A stretch of 64,000 nucleotides of DNA from Tilletiopsis washingtonensis (Eukaryota > Basidiomycota > Exobasidiomycetes > Entylomatales): NCBI RefSeq assembly GCF_003144115.1, contig NW_020311999.1, positions 663,583-727,582 of the forward strand, written 5' to 3'. The position numbers and the translations under genes were made by a program. The notes below the pieces were generated by a model. The model was not told the DNA's origin, ran no database searches, and saw only the letters and a list, made by a program, of their open reading frames with translations. Below, in pieces: positions 1-10,960 of this stretch. Position 1 is the first letter of the stretch; every line of letters begins with the position of its first letter.

Positions 1-3000
1 CGCGCTTCCGTAGCGCAGCCAGGCCTGGCTCTTCTGGCTCAGGCTCTGCGCCAACTTCGGCCAGCGCCTTTGCCGCCTCAATCGGCGCATCACGCTCCTT
101 CCATACTGCTGGCCACGGCCCGTCATCGAGCGGCGGCTCTCAAAATCCGTCATACCGCGTGCCGCCGCCGCGAGAGCCGCACGACTACGCAGACTTCTAC
201 GTGCCGTACCATGGACCCATCTCGCCGCGTCCAGGAGGCGGAGCAGCACAGTTCGAGGTGCTCGAGCTGGACCAGGGCTCGCCGAGACGCGGGCCAGCAC
301 TGCCGCCCAAGGATGATCGGCCTGCAGGTCGTCTCGGCGGGCCATACGGCAAGTCTGCGCGGCACTCGCGGACCAGCTCTGCAGGCACGCCGCAGAAAGG
401 TGCGCTTCGCAGTGACGGCTTCGGCGTCGAAGGGCTCGGCATCGGCAATGCGCCGTCGCTGCCGCCCGGGGCGGCTGGACGGACGTCGGAGCTGCAGCGA
501 GGCGATCTGGGCCGCAGCGACGACGCCAACGAGCGGCTTGAGCGCTTCTTCCAGCACGGCGCCGCGAGCGGCGACCGGACCGGCAGCCCAACGGACCGCT
601 TCCGTCCGGCGCTTGGCTTCGGCCTGCCCACAGCGTATGTCCATGGCGGCAACACGCCGAGACTGTGCGACTCGCCGCCGACGCGCATGGGCCACATTTC
701 TGGCCTGCCCAGTCTGATGAGAGCCGACTACCAGGAGACCGAGCTGCGCCGACGCGATGGCACGGCGATGCAGTCTTCGTCGTCGCAGCCGCACCTACAG
801 CAGCCGTTCTCCTACCGTGGTGCCGCAGCCGTGCCGCGTGCGCACGGCAATGCGCCTCCTACCTCGGTCCCATCGTCCGACCAGGACGACTCCCCGACGC
901 TGCCTTCGGACCGCTTCACGCCAGAGCGGCGCACCGTCGGTCTTGCACCTTCCATCTCGTCAAACGAAGGAGGCAGCGCCGGCTGGACGTCCGCCTTCGA
1001 GGGCGGCAATCGCAGTGCGGCCACGTCCATGACGAGTTTGCGGGCGCCTTCGATGGCTGCGCACGGCTCGCTGCAAGGACAGCCCAAGCGCCTGCTCTCG
1101 CAGTCGTCAGGCGACGCGCTTGCTTCTGGCCCAGCCTCGCGCCCGAGAGCGCGCACAGCTAGCTCGTCGGACGTGCGTGCGCGCGCTGCCCAGGTCATCG
1201 GACCGCACGAGGCTCCAGCACGCGTTGCACCTCCCGCTGTGGCAGGGCGAGGACAGCCGACAGCACCTGCCGCTCAAGTCACGCCGCCCACGATGTGGCA
1301 GCAAGGCGCGCCGCTGCTGTCGCCCATCGCCGCCTCGACGCTCGGCGAGTCATCTTCTCCCGGCCCGTCTTCGCAGCACCAGCGGCCTTCGTCGCGGCCT
1401 GAAGAGGTCGTTGCGGCATCAGAGCTGCGCGATCTGGTCCTGACGGCAGAGGCGCGCAAGAAGTACCGCCTACTGCAGCAGCTGCACCTGGACGAGGCGA
1501 ATGCTCACGCGCCAGAGCACGGCTGGTACGACGCCAACAGCGGCTGCGAGCGCGTGCTCATGCCTCGCCCGAAGCTCAAGAACCGCACTTCCATCGACGG
1601 CAGCAGCGACACGCACAGCCGCCGCTCCACGTATGCCTCTGTCGAGCGCAACCGCCCACGGCCGCGAGACTCGGACCCGAAGACGCAGCATCTGCGCAGG
1701 AAGACCGAAAGCAACCCGGACATTGCTGCGCAGGCACTTGCCCAGGAACGGCTGGCACACAATGCCGCCTCGGTGCCGACACGGCGCAGAGCGCATACCG
1801 ACGCCAGTCCTCCGTTGGTGCAGGCGCCGTTCTTCCATCACCGCGCAGCCCCGCTGCCGCCGCCTGCGTTTCCTCCACAAGACGACCGAGCTTGCTCGCC
1901 CATGCGCAGCTGCCATCCACGAGCGAGCGGCACGATCGAGGTCGACGGCGCTCATGTCTGGCCGCGCAAGACGCCCACGCCGACGTCTGCCGGCATGCTC
2001 GTCAACCCTCTGGAGGCCTCACCTGACCTCGAGACCGTCATTGCACAGGGCATCGCACTCGACCGCGACCGTGAGCAGTGGCGGCGCGAGTACGCACGCA
2101 GCATTGGCGGCCACGAGCACCGACGCTCGCGCAGCCAGGATCGGCGCTCAAGCAGCAGCTCGACGCGGCCTCGCAACCGGCGCTTCCACTGGGATCAGAG
2201 CGAGCCGCTGCCCGCCGATGCCGGCTCCGTCGCTCAACGCGGCACGCTGGAGCTGCCGAGAAGCAGCACAGCGCAGCCGCCACGGCAGCGCACGCTGCGT
2301 TACGTTCGCAGCTCGCCGCAGCTGGGCGAGAAGGAGCGCGAGCGCTTCGAGCCTCGTGCGCCCAGTCCGCCTAGCCCCGTGCCGACGAGCTTCCAGGCCC
2401 TCTCGCCATTCCGTGGTGGACGCAAGCGCGCTCAGAGCATGGGCGACGACGGACGCAACAAGCAGCGCGACAGCGGCTGGAGCGGCGTCTTCCGAAAGGT
2501 GAGCTGTGCACGAGGCGCTCCTGCTCAGCACGGCACTGACACGACCCTCTCACGGCAGCGTCGCTCCCGCGCCCCAACTCCCTCCTCGCCTGTTCTTGGC
2601 TCGCCGCGCACTGACCGCGACCACAGCCGCGTGGTGTCCGCAAGTCTAGCAACGCAGCGGCGCATGCGCAACAGCGCGTCGTGGGACAAGGCTGTCGTTG
2701 CAGCCGAGCAGCCGTTGCACATCCACGCCAGCCGCCGGCAGAGCTGGCGCCCGTCCTCGTCCGTCGGCGGCCGCTCGACTCCAGCGCAGGACCGTGCCGA
2801 TCGCACAGTGCGGGCGCAGCTCGTCTTTGACGAGCCAGTGATCATCGGCCGCCAGCCTGGCTTCGACGGCCGCGCGGAAGAGCCGTCGTCCACTGGCCTC
2901 ACTCGCAGTGCCTCGGACTCGTCTGGCGTGTTCCGCTTCCCTTCGAGCGGCCCTGCGCCGTCGACGCCGGGCACGTCATACGGCGTCGCGTTCAGCTCGC

Positions 3001-4745
3001 CACGGCCCGACATTTCGGACAACCCGACGCCGCTGATGGCGCCGCTTCGCACCGGCGCGCACCCCACGTCACCGACCTACCACCGCCCGAAGAACAGCGC
3101 CGACCTGCGCACGTTGCTCGCCGAGGCAGGCGCGCAGCGTGCATCGACGGAGCCCGCGCACTCCCGCTCCGGCTCGGGCAACGTCAAGCGCGCCTCGCAC
3201 GAGCAGCATGAGGAGGTCAGACGCCTCTCGCAGTCGTCGCCGCCGCTGGCGCCGAAGCGCACCAGCAGTCTGGGCCGGCGTGCCGCTGCAGCCATGGCAG
3301 CAGAGGTGCGCGTGCGCAAGGCCTCGCAGTCGACGCCAGCCTCCGCAGGCCCGAGCGGCGAGACGCCCAAGCTGGCGCCAGCTCTCTTCCTGCCGCCGCA
3401 GTCTCCGACCTTGCCCGTCGACACCACCATCGCGGACTCGCCATTCCCTAATCAGTCGCTGCCGGTGCCGCCGCGCAAGGTCAAGTCGAGCTCGAGCAGC
3501 ATGGACAGTCGTACGCCCGAGCCAGCGAGCATGCCGACGTTCGAGTCGGGCACCTTCGGCACGCCGTACGTCGACGCCGGCGCCGCAGCGGCCACGAGCT
3601 ACGCGGCTGCGCCCATCTCGACACCGACGCTCGGCACCTCTGCGTCGCGCCAGGCGAACGCGTCGTACTTCGCCGAGGCGCGAGGTACGCCGCCTCAAGT
3701 CGTTCGCTCGCCTTTGGCCGGCACGCAGCGTACGCCGCGCCAGAACACGTCGCCGCACAGCCGCTGGTCGCCGAGCTCAGCGCAGCGGTCGCCTCGGTCT
3801 CGCGGTCTCGACCCCAACGTCGCGGCTCGGCGACACCGCGCGGGCCTGTCTGCCTCGTCGTCCGACTCGAGCCACTCGAACCGCAGCCACCTGCCGCACG
3901 AGCTCTGGACCGCCGACGACGACCCGGATGCGTTTTCGCAGCTCTTCCTGCGCCGGCAGCCGGAGCACGAGGCCATGCTCGGCGTCGTCGTGCCGCGCGA
4001 ACGGGCAGTCAGCGCATCGTCGCAGGGCGCCGAGAGTGGGCACTGCGACGTCTCGCCGACGCGGCCGCGCGCGGACTCGGAGCGCTCGAAGGCCGACAGC
4101 GAGCTGCAGGAGGGCATTGCCACGCCGCAGCAGGCCTTGCTGCGCACGCCGCGCCTGGGCGACCGCAGCGTCAGCCCGCGCTCGCCTTTCTACTCCAGCG
4201 GCGACGAGGCGCAGGAGACGACGTTCATGGCGCAAATGACGCCGGGCGAGCGCTACCGGGCCGCTCTCGGCGTGCGCCGCGACAGCGACACTGTCTCGAC
4301 GCTTGTGCAGCACTACCTCTCGCCCGAAGCGCGGGCTCGCTTGTCTCCTTCTACGACGCCTTTTGCAGACAACAGCAAGCTCTCGTCTCCGGCGCGTCTG
4401 GGGCGCGTCAGCGCGGAGCTGCCGCCTGCGCGCCGGGTCCTTCAGACGCAGCGCAGCCTCAACGCGCTCGATGCGCACAAGAGCCCTTCTCCTGAGCTCC
4501 TCACGCCGTCGGCCACCATCGACTTTGACGACTACGTGGCGCCGCGCAGCAGCAGCGACCAGCTCGCTTCTGCGCGCCGCTCTTCGTTCCTCGCGCCGCC
4601 GTCGCCACGTCGCGGCAGCGTCGGCGAGGACGACGGGCGCGTGTCGATGGACAGCATGGGCAGCTACGGCGTGAGCCCCTTTGTGCGGCCGCAGGTGTGG
4701 CCCGATCCGCCGAGAAGCCCCGGCGGAGCGCGCGTCTTCCCGTGA
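1..4745 (+). CDS. Large Ser/Pro/Arg-rich low-complexity protein, 5'-partial
   Basis: The reading frame is open from the left edge (first full codon at base 3) to a stop at 4743-4745, so the true start lies outside the window. About 1,560 residues are visible. Composition is dominated by Ser, Pro, Arg and Ala with many SP/TP and RxxS patterns, typical of a disordered, heavily phosphorylated cytoplasmic or cortical protein. The only stretch that looks folded is a charged, possibly helical segment at about 1420-1520 (ELRDLVLTAEARKKYRLLQQ), which may be a short conserved motif. A canonical 60-nt intron sits at 2499-2558 (GTGAGC donor, CTGAC branch site, CAG acceptor); it is a multiple of three without stops, so reading through it also keeps the frame. 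No catalytic domain is recognised and I assign no function. It converges on the flavoprotein gene ending at 5083. Confidence 0.8.
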   Translation, partial: RFRSAARPGSSGSGSAPTSASAFAASIGASRSFHTAGHGPSSSGGSQNPSYRVPPPREPHDYADFYVPYHGPISPRPGGGAAQFEVLELDQGSPRRGPALPPKDDRPAGRLGGPYGKSARHSRTSSAGTPQKGALRSDGFGVEGLGIGNAPSLPPGAAGRTSELQRGDLGRSDDANERLERFFQHGAASGDRTGSPTDRFRPALGFGLPTAYVHGGNTPRLCDSPPTRMGHISGLPSLMRADYQETELRRRDGTAMQSSSSQPHLQQPFSYRGAAAVPRAHGNAPPTSVPSSDQDDSPTLPSDRFTPERRTVGLAPSISSNEGGSAGWTSAFEGGNRSAATSMTSLRAPSMAAHGSLQGQPKRLLSQSSGDALASGPASRPRARTASSSDVRARAAQVIGPHEAPARVAPPAVAGRGQPTAPAAQVTPPTMWQQGAPLLSPIAASTLGESSSPGPSSQHQRPSSRPEEVVAASELRDLVLTAEARKKYRLLQQLHLDEANAHAPEHGWYDANSGCERVLMPRPKLKNRTSIDGSSDTHSRRSTYASVERNRPRPRDSDPKTQHLRRKTESNPDIAAQALAQERLAHNAASVPTRRRAHTDASPPLVQAPFFHHRAAPLPPPAFPPQDDRACSPMRSCHPRASGTIEVDGAHVWPRKTPTPTSAGMLVNPLEASPDLETVIAQGIALDRDREQWRREYARSIGGHEHRRSRSQDRRSSSSSTRPRNRRFHWDQSEPLPADAGSVAQRGTLELPRSSTAQPPRQRTLRYVRSSPQLGEKERERFEPRAPSPPSPVPTSFQALSPFRGGRKRAQSMGDDGRNKQRDSGWSGVFRKVSCARGAPAQHGTDTTLSRQRRSRAPTPSSPVLGSPRTDRDHSRVVSASLATQRRMRNSASWDKAVVAAEQPLHIHASRRQSWRPSSSVGGRSTPAQDRADRTVRAQLVFDEPVIIGRQPGFDGRAEEPSSTGLTRSASDSSGVFRFPSSGPAPSTPGTSYGVAFSSPRPDISDNPTPLMAPLRTGAHPTSPTYHRPKNSADLRTLLAEAGAQRASTEPAHSRSGSGNVKRASHEQHEEVRRLSQSSPPLAPKRTSSLGRRAAAAMAAEVRVRKASQSTPASAGPSGETPKLAPALFLPPQSPTLPVDTTIADSPFPNQSLPVPPRKVKSSSSSMDSRTPEPASMPTFESGTFGTPYVDAGAAAATSYAAAPISTPTLGTSASRQANASYFAEARGTPPQVVRSPLAGTQRTPRQNTSPHSRWSPSSAQRSPRSRGLDPNVAARRHRAGLSASSSDSSHSNRSHLPHELWTADDDPDAFSQLFLRRQPEHEAMLGVVVPRERAVSASSQGAESGHCDVSPTRPRADSERSKADSELQEGIATPQQALLRTPRLGDRSVSPRSPFYSSGDEAQETTFMAQMTPGERYRAALGVRRDSDTVSTLVQHYLSPEARARLSPSTTPFADNSKLSSPARLGRVSAELPPARRVLQTQRSLNALDAHKSPSPELLTPSATIDFDDYVAPRSSSDQLASARRSSFLAPPSPRRGSVGEDDGRVSMDSMGSYGVSPFVRPQVWPDPPRSPGGARVFP

Positions 4746-5082
4746 GCTGAGCAATCGCTCAGCGTGCTACCCCATCCCACCACCTTCTCTTCCTTGCCTC
4801 GTTCATACCTTGTGTTCCACCCGCCCGTCACCGTGCTCTCCTCGCCTTCGCCTTCACCTCGCTGCCCATTCGCTGCTCTATTACCCGATCTCCTCCCACT
4901 ACACCCTCCCTTGGCGCACCCGATCCTGCTCTGCAAACCCCACTGCATCTGCTCGCCCAGCCTAATCTATGCTGCCGCGCGGGCCCTTGGCCGCTGCAGA
5001 CTTTTCAGTCGACCTTGCGTGAGGCGAGAGAGCTGCTGTATTAGAGGAGGCAGGTGGAGGGCACAGGCGAGCATCTGCGCAG
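4746..5082. other. Intergenic, convergent 3' ends
   Basis: This 337-bp gap separates two converging stop codons. It is pyrimidine-rich on the + strand at 4770-4900 and probably holds the 3' UTRs. No gene or repeat is visible. Confidence 0.6.
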
Positions 5083-7419
5083 CTAGGCGGGAATTGGAGG
5101 GCGCCCCTCCCGGTCTAGAATCTCGTCCACAACGAGGCGGGCGCTGGCGACGCAGCCTGCGAAGCGGCGGGTCAGCACGGGCGCATCATCGCATGAGGTC
5201 CCAAGCCAACTCACCCTCAAGCAAGGGGATGCCCGGCGACCACGAGCCGCACATCCACATCTGAGGGAAGCGCTCATCCGCGCAGCCCTGCAGCGTGCCG
5301 AGCTCGAGGTGCCAGCGCGAGCTGGGCACGACGCGGCGCCACAGTCTCTGCGCCAGCGCCGTGGCCAGTCGTCGCAACGGCCCGCGCCGCCGTGCTTCGT
5401 CCACGCTGGCTGGGGCCGCAGAACGTGCGGCGCCTTCTCGCCAGTCGTAGAGGCCCGTCGTGGCAGCCTTGGACCCGCGCGTGAGGATGACTCGCTCGAA
5501 GCGGCTCACGGAGAGGACGTGCTCCTGCGAAGGACTGAGGCTCGGCAGCGGATTCGTCGTTTGCAGCAGCAGCGAGCGGGCCGAGGCAGCGGCAGGCGTC
5601 GCGCTGGACGGCAACTGCCGCGCCAGGATGTGCGTCGCCATCGTCTGCGTCTCGGACGCGGCGGCCTCGTCGCGCGAGCGGTGCCGCAGCTGCGAAGTGC
5701 GACTGCTGGATGCTTGTCCGAGCTTGGGCGAGACGAGGTTCAGGTCGCGCCAGTCACTCTCGGCCGGCGGCAGCACGCTGCGGTCCGTGTGGTTGACAAC
5801 GACTGATTCCTCGTAGCTGAGCAAGCGGCATGAGCAGGCTGCTTACCCATCCTTGCCTCTACCACAACTCACGTGAATGTGTCGAGCTTATCGCGGATGC
5901 GCGCCAGCTTCTCGCACTGCACGCTGGCGCCCTTGAGGCCGCGCAGGCGCTCTGCCGCTTTCAGTGCATCCATGTAGCCCTCGAGGAAGCGTGCCGTCTG
6001 GTTGGCCTGCGTCGCAAAGATGACGTGGTGGAAGCCGTCGTGCAGCCGCGTCTCGCCATCTGGCGTGCCGACGATGAGGCATGCTGCACCTGCGAAGGTG
6101 CTGGATGGATGAATGCCCTGCACTGCGGCGGACACATGGATCGAAGAGTCGGGCAGATCTCGCGAGAGTGCGCCTTCCACCTCGTGCACGCCCGTGGCGA
6201 CCGTGTAGTGCGAGCGCAGGAACGTCTGCGCGCAATAGTCGCTGCACATCGTCTCAGCAGGTTTCGCAAGCAAGAAGCCGAGCCTACTCACAGCACTTCC
6301 GCCACCGGCGCCTCGCGCACACTCGTCGCCTGCGCAGTCATGACGGCGCTGAAGAGCGTGACAAGTGTGCGTTCCACGAACGCGTCACTCAGGCCCTTCT
6401 CCTCGCACCATTCCGCCAGCTTTCGCTTAGCGATGGGATGCCTCGGGTCGCGAGTGTGGCCCATGTGATGGTGCCAGAGCGCCAGCGCGACGAGGTACAG
6501 ATATGACACGGTAAAGGCCAGGATGGAGCCGAGGTAGCTGCGCATCGCCGAGAGATGCTGCGGCAGCGTCGTGCCGACGACGTGTGCGGCGGTGCCGGGC
6601 GACAGGAGCGCCTTGGCTGGCGGCAGCTGCAGCGCCAGGCTGGACGGCACGCCGAAGCCTCGCACGCCAGAGGCGCCGTTGTAGATGAAGTCGGGCGAAG
6701 GCGCTCGAGCGCTGCTTGCGCGCTCGTTGGCGCTGCTGTTGGCCCCAGACACCAGCGTCGCGAACGAGTAGGTGAAGTCGGACTGCCGGATTGGGATCTT
6801 GAGCTGGCGGTACAGGCGCAGCACTTGCGGGTAGTAGCCTGAGTAGAAGCGTCAGAGGCCACTTTCTTGCGCTGAGCGCGACGCAGCTCCGAGCTGCGAC
6901 GGGCTCTCGCCGTGCCGCTCCGCTTGGACAGCCCGCTTCTGATTGCCTTCACCCAAGTTCTGCCCACTCAGCACAAGCGCACTCACCAGCATTGAAGCTG
7001 CGCATCGGCACATCGACGCGCACGCTCTTGCCCGTCTTCCCACCATCCACGCTGATGGAGTTTGCGTCCATGCCGAGCTTCTTTGCGCGCTCAAAGAGGT
7101 GCACCTCGACGCCCTCGGCGCGCGATTGGGCCAGAAGGTGCGCCGCGACGAGGCCAGAGAGGCCCGAGCCGATCACAGCGATCTTCAGCGGTGCTGCGGT
7201 GCCCTCGGCGCCGTTTGGCCGGGCATTTGGAGGCGCGGAAAAGTCCTCATTGTCGTAGGCCGCGGCGTGCCGCCGCCGCGACGTGGCCGTCGGAGCCATA
7301 CAGAGAAGCCAGACGTGGGTGCGGCAAGGACGCGGGTGGGAGGCGCAGCTGGCGCACTGCTGGTATTGGAGGTGACGGTAGTGAGGCAACGAGCTCGCAG
7401 GCAGACGACGCCTTGGCAT
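5083..7419 (-). CDS. FAD/NAD(P)-binding flavoprotein, COG2907 amine-oxidase-like
   Basis: Exons, minus strand: 7419-6987, 6838-6292, 6241-5873, 5816-5215, 5156-5083; 2,025 nt, 674 aa. An N-terminal Rossmann dinucleotide-binding motif (VIGSGLSGLVAAHLL, about residues 79-93) is followed by an acidic-end strand ending FERAKKLG. Near the C-terminus, VNHTDRSVLPP and MWMCGSWSPGIPLLEG match the substrate-side and FAD-closing motifs of the COG2907 family of predicted NAD/FAD-binding proteins, which bacteria often encode beside cyclopropane-fatty-acid synthases. That family knowledge suggests a lipid- or pigment-linked oxidoreductase, but the substrate is unknown. A hydrophobic segment around LGSILAFTVSYLYLVALAL may dip into a membrane. 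Start 7419 is the first ATG; 7299 is an alternative that removes a Cys/Arg-rich leader. All four introns are 50-148 nt with consensus ends. It is divergent from the acetyltransferase gene at 7849. Confidence 0.85.
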
Positions 7420-7848
7420 GGCACGAGCGTGCCGCGGGTGAGCTCGGCGCGGGCCAGAGGCGAATTAGACGCGCTTCGCCGTGAAATCAAGCGCCCCTGC
7501 CCGGAATTACAATTTGCTTGATGGCCGGCCGGCCGCCGGCATGCAGCTGCCGGGCCGCTGCTTCTCGAAGCGCTCTGTCCGACGGGAAGGCCCCTCTGAA
7601 GAGACGCTGAGGTCAGCGAGCGCTGCTCAGGGGTGATCGAGACACAGTGCACCGCCAGCAGGATCAGCCAGGGGCCGAGAGGAGATTGCGGCGGGAGCAG
7701 CGCCGAGCGTCGTCCGTGCTTCGGGCCGGAGAAAGGGCCGAGCGCGGCGGGCGTATCTGGCTGGGGCTAGCGGCGAGTCAGCCGCTCAGGTCGTCTGTGG
7801 CCGCGCAGTCTTCTTTCCAACCACCACAGCCTCAACATCCCAAGCACG
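7420..7848. promoter_or_regulatory. Shared divergent promoter region
   Basis: This 429-bp region lies between two genes transcribed away from each other. A GC palindrome-like stretch (GGCCGGCCGGCCGCCGGC, about 7522-7539) is the only obvious structure. No TATA box is evident. Confidence 0.45.
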
Positions 7849-8602
7849 ATGAGCAAGGCCGACTATGCCGCGCGGCTCTGCACCACGCGCACCGACTACG
7901 AGGCGGCGCTGGAGCTGCGCATGCAGGTCTTCCACCACGAGCAGGGCTACGAGGCCGAGATTGAGATCGACGAGAAGGATCCCATCTCTGCGCACTTCAT
8001 CCTCTGCCACAAGGACGACCCCGCAACGGCAGTCGGCGTCATTCGGCTGGTGCCATATCCGTACCCGGACGTCGCAGAGGCAGCAGAGTGCTTCCCAGAC
8101 GGCGCCATCTCGACGGCGACGGAGCTGGCAGCTGCCTTCCGCCTGGCAGCACGCACGCACCCAGAGAAGGGAGGCGCGAAGATTGGGCGTGTAGCCGTGC
8201 GCAAGGAGGCGCGAGGGAAGCAACTCGGCTCGCTGCTGCTGGCGGAGGCAGAACGCTGGATCCAAGAGGCCCTCGTGGCAGATGTCGTGCCGCTCAAGGC
8301 TGCTACGCTCTGCCTCAGTAGCCAGGTCATTGCTAAGGTGCGATGGCGTGAAGAGCAGCACCCGCAGAGCACCGTGGCTGATCATCATCTCGTCCGAGCA
8401 GGGCTTCTACGACAGGTGCGCTTCTCACACGCTCTCCGTCACCGCACACATCGCTCACTACTCCGCAGTGCCGGCTACTCGCCAGTGGGCGAAGAGTATC
8501 TCGAGGAGGGCCAGGTGCGCACTACCTCGGCGCCCCTCCCACCGCACGCTCACACATCCACCGCAGCCGCATCTGTGGTATCAAAAACGCATCGAGCTCT
8601 AG
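7849..8602 (+). CDS. GNAT-family N-acetyltransferase
   Basis: Exons 7849-8337, 8402-8415, 8469-8514, 8567-8602; 585 nt, 194 aa. The order of motifs is that of a GNAT fold: an N-terminal strand-helix (ALELRMQVFHHEQGY), then VGVIRLV, then the acetyl-CoA pyrophosphate-binding motif A (IGRVAVRKEARGKQLGSLLL, about residues 119-138), then motif B (GFYDSAGYSPVGEEYLEEGQ) which is recovered only after splicing. It would transfer an acetyl group from acetyl-CoA to an amine; the acceptor is unknown. The second exon is only 14 nt and encodes GFYD plus part of Ser; without it the hallmark GFY motif is lost. The final stop lies 29 bp from the stop of the converging ICL2 gene, so the two 3' UTRs almost certainly overlap. 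The start is the first ATG and a good context. Confidence 0.9.
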
Positions 8603-8631
8603 AATGTCATTGCATGCAAGCCTCTCCAAGC

Positions 8632-10960
8632 TCAGAAGCTGTGTTGGGCGGCACAGATGCGTCAGTCGAGGGGCGGAGCGCACTCTGCACGCGGCGCAAC
8701 TCACGAGTGCTCCGTCGAGTCGCCGCCCATGGCCGAGGTCGCCGAGCTGCCAGACGAGACGATCTGGAGCATGCGGTCCGTGTACGCTGCACCGCTCCAC
8801 TTTTGGCTGCGCGTCGGAATGTCGGTCAGCAGAGGCACAGCACACGAGAGAGAACGGCTCCACGCACTGAGTCAGCACGTCGCAGCCCAGATCCTTCTCT
8901 TTCCGCTGGATGAGGTTGACGTATGCCAGCATGCCGTCCTTCTTGAACTCGCGCGAGAGCTGGCTCGTGATCATGCCCGTGCTGTGCAGGCCGGCGAGCG
9001 AGATGAGCTGCAGCACAAAGCCGGCGGATGCCAGGTCCCAGATGAAGCTCTTGAGCGAGGCGTCTGCGGCAGCGAGAGATGAGCGTCAGTCGCCGCGCAC
9101 ATGGGAGGGAGGGGAAGGGCACGCACCGTCGAAGCCGTGGGCGCTCCAGTTGAAGCTCGGGCTCAAGTTGTACACGAGCTTCTTGTCCGGGTGCACGTCG
9201 TGGATGCGCTTCGCAAAGCCCGTGGCCTCCTTGACGTCCGGCGTCTTGGTCTCGAGCCACAGCAGGTCGGCGTACGGCGCAAAGAGGTTGACGCGCTTCA
9301 CGGCCGCGTCGACGCCGCCGACAAAGTGGAAGTAGCCCTCCTTGGTGCGCGGCGCCTCCCAGTCCCACACTGGCACACCCTCGGCGCCGAAGATGGACGC
9401 TGCAGTGCTGCGCGCCACGGAGTTGGACACGCCCGAGGCGACCTGCTTGGCGTACTCCTCCAGGCCCTGCCTGTTGCCCGCGTTCTTCCTCTGCACGGCT
9501 GTGTGGGCAAAGGGGATCAGTGGCGGCACCGCAATGCCTGAGCACTCGACTCACCCTCGTCGAATGTGAGCAGCTCGCAGCCGTCCATCCACTGCTTCTC
9601 CACCTTGTCCAGCGCCGGCCCAGTAGCTCCCGCGGCCTCCGCATCAGCGAGCGTCTCCGCGAGGCTCTTGGTGCCCGGCTTCAGGTTGTATGCGCCGCGG
9701 ATGAACTCGTGGTCGCGCGAGTCGATGTTGCTCGAGATGAGCTTGCCGCTCTCGCTGTCCGTGCGAGCGATGACGAGGTTGGAGGAGCCGAGCACGTCCC
9801 AGGCCAGGCGCGTCGCGTTCAGCCGGTTGATGTGCTCCGACGTGGGAACCAGCACCTTGCCGGCTTGGTGGCCGCACTGTAGGTGCGTGGTCAGTTGCTG
9901 CTGTCATCTGGTGCAGCTAAGAGACGCACCTTCTTTCCGCCGTGCAGCTGGTCCTCGAGGTGAATAGCAGCAGCGCCCTGAGGACAGCCGAACGATCAGC
10001 ACCAGCCTCCCGCACGCCGACGCGGCACTCACGTTCTCAGCAAAGAGCTTCGCGAGCTTCATGACGGTGCTCAGGCCGCCGTGGCTGAGCACAGCGGCAC
10101 TCAGCCAAGTGTTGCGTCGCTTCGGCGCGTCTCGACTCACCCAGTGTCGGCGTCGGCGATGATGGGCCGCAGGTAGTCGACCCAGGGCGTCTGTGCGCGC
10201 TTGGCCTCGGGCAGCTGCGAGCGCTCGTCGTAGTGCTTGCGGTCGTGGTGCAGCTGGGCGCGGAAGAGGCGCTGCAGACAGTCGTGTGAGCAGATGCGGC
10301 AGCACTGCCGTCTGCATCCGTCCTTCGTCACTCACCTGCACCTGGTTCGGCACCGTCGTGTACGGGTAGTCTGCCAGGTCCGGGCCCACCTCGTTGTTGC
10401 ACGTCGTCAGGACCGACGAGGCAGCCCAGCCCGAGATGTATGTGACCTCCTGGTGGTATGCCATCTGGCTCTGCTGCACCGGGTCAATGGCACCCATGGT
10501 GTGCACCGGCTCGCGCGCCGCGAAGCGCTCGTTGAGCAGCGCAAAGAGCTTGTCGGCCATCAGCGACGACTGCGGCGGCTGCACTGGCACACTTCCACGC
10601 TTCGACACGACGTCGGCGGGACCGTACGGCCGCTGAAGCAAGAGAGCGTCAGCAAGCTGTGCACAGCACGTGCGATGCCGCGCCACGCACCTTGATGCCC
10701 TTGAAGCGCGGGCTGTCGAACCAGCGCTGCACCTCGTCGCAGTTGCGCTTGAAGTCGGCGCTCTCCTCCTCTGCCGTCGGCGGCTTGAGGCGCAGCGGCG
10801 CCGGTGCGGCGTAGATGCTCGTGGCCGCCGACGACGAGGCGCCCGAGTGGCGTGCGGCGGAGGAGCCCATGGGCCGTGCGAGGCGAGCGAGCGGCGCGGC
10901 GGTGGAGAGAGACGAGCGCGCGAGGGGCAGCGCGGCGCGACGGGCGAGGCGGTGGGCCAT
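8632..10960 (-). CDS. ICL2: Mitochondrial 2-methylisocitrate lyase (isocitrate lyase family)
   Basis: Exons, minus strand: 10960-10691, 10632-10336, 10271-10141, 10084-10033, 9977-9930, 9876-9555, 9498-9127, 9063-8868, 8806-8705, 8638-8632; 1,797 nt, 598 aa. It cleaves 2-methylisocitrate to pyruvate and succinate in propionate breakdown (methylcitrate cycle). Seen directly: the catalytic KKCGH signature created by joining exons 5 and 6, the ADTGHGGLSTV and [11 protein letters not shown] motifs, and the family C-terminal [15 protein letters not shown] region. An Arg/Ala/Ser-rich, acid-free N-terminus ([19 protein letters not shown]) predicts mitochondrial import. That leader and the SESG-type loop favour methylisocitrate lyase over the glyoxylate-cycle enzyme; the assignment between the two is inference. 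The last exon is 7 nt and completes Ser, then codes Phe and stop, restoring the conserved C-terminal Phe. Introns are 53-66 nt. Confidence 0.92.

Noticed and set aside
8632-10960. Glyoxylate-cycle isocitrate lyase (ICL1)
   Set aside because: The mitochondrial leader and the RTDSESGKL-type loop fit 2-methylisocitrate lyase better. A tree with both enzymes would settle it.
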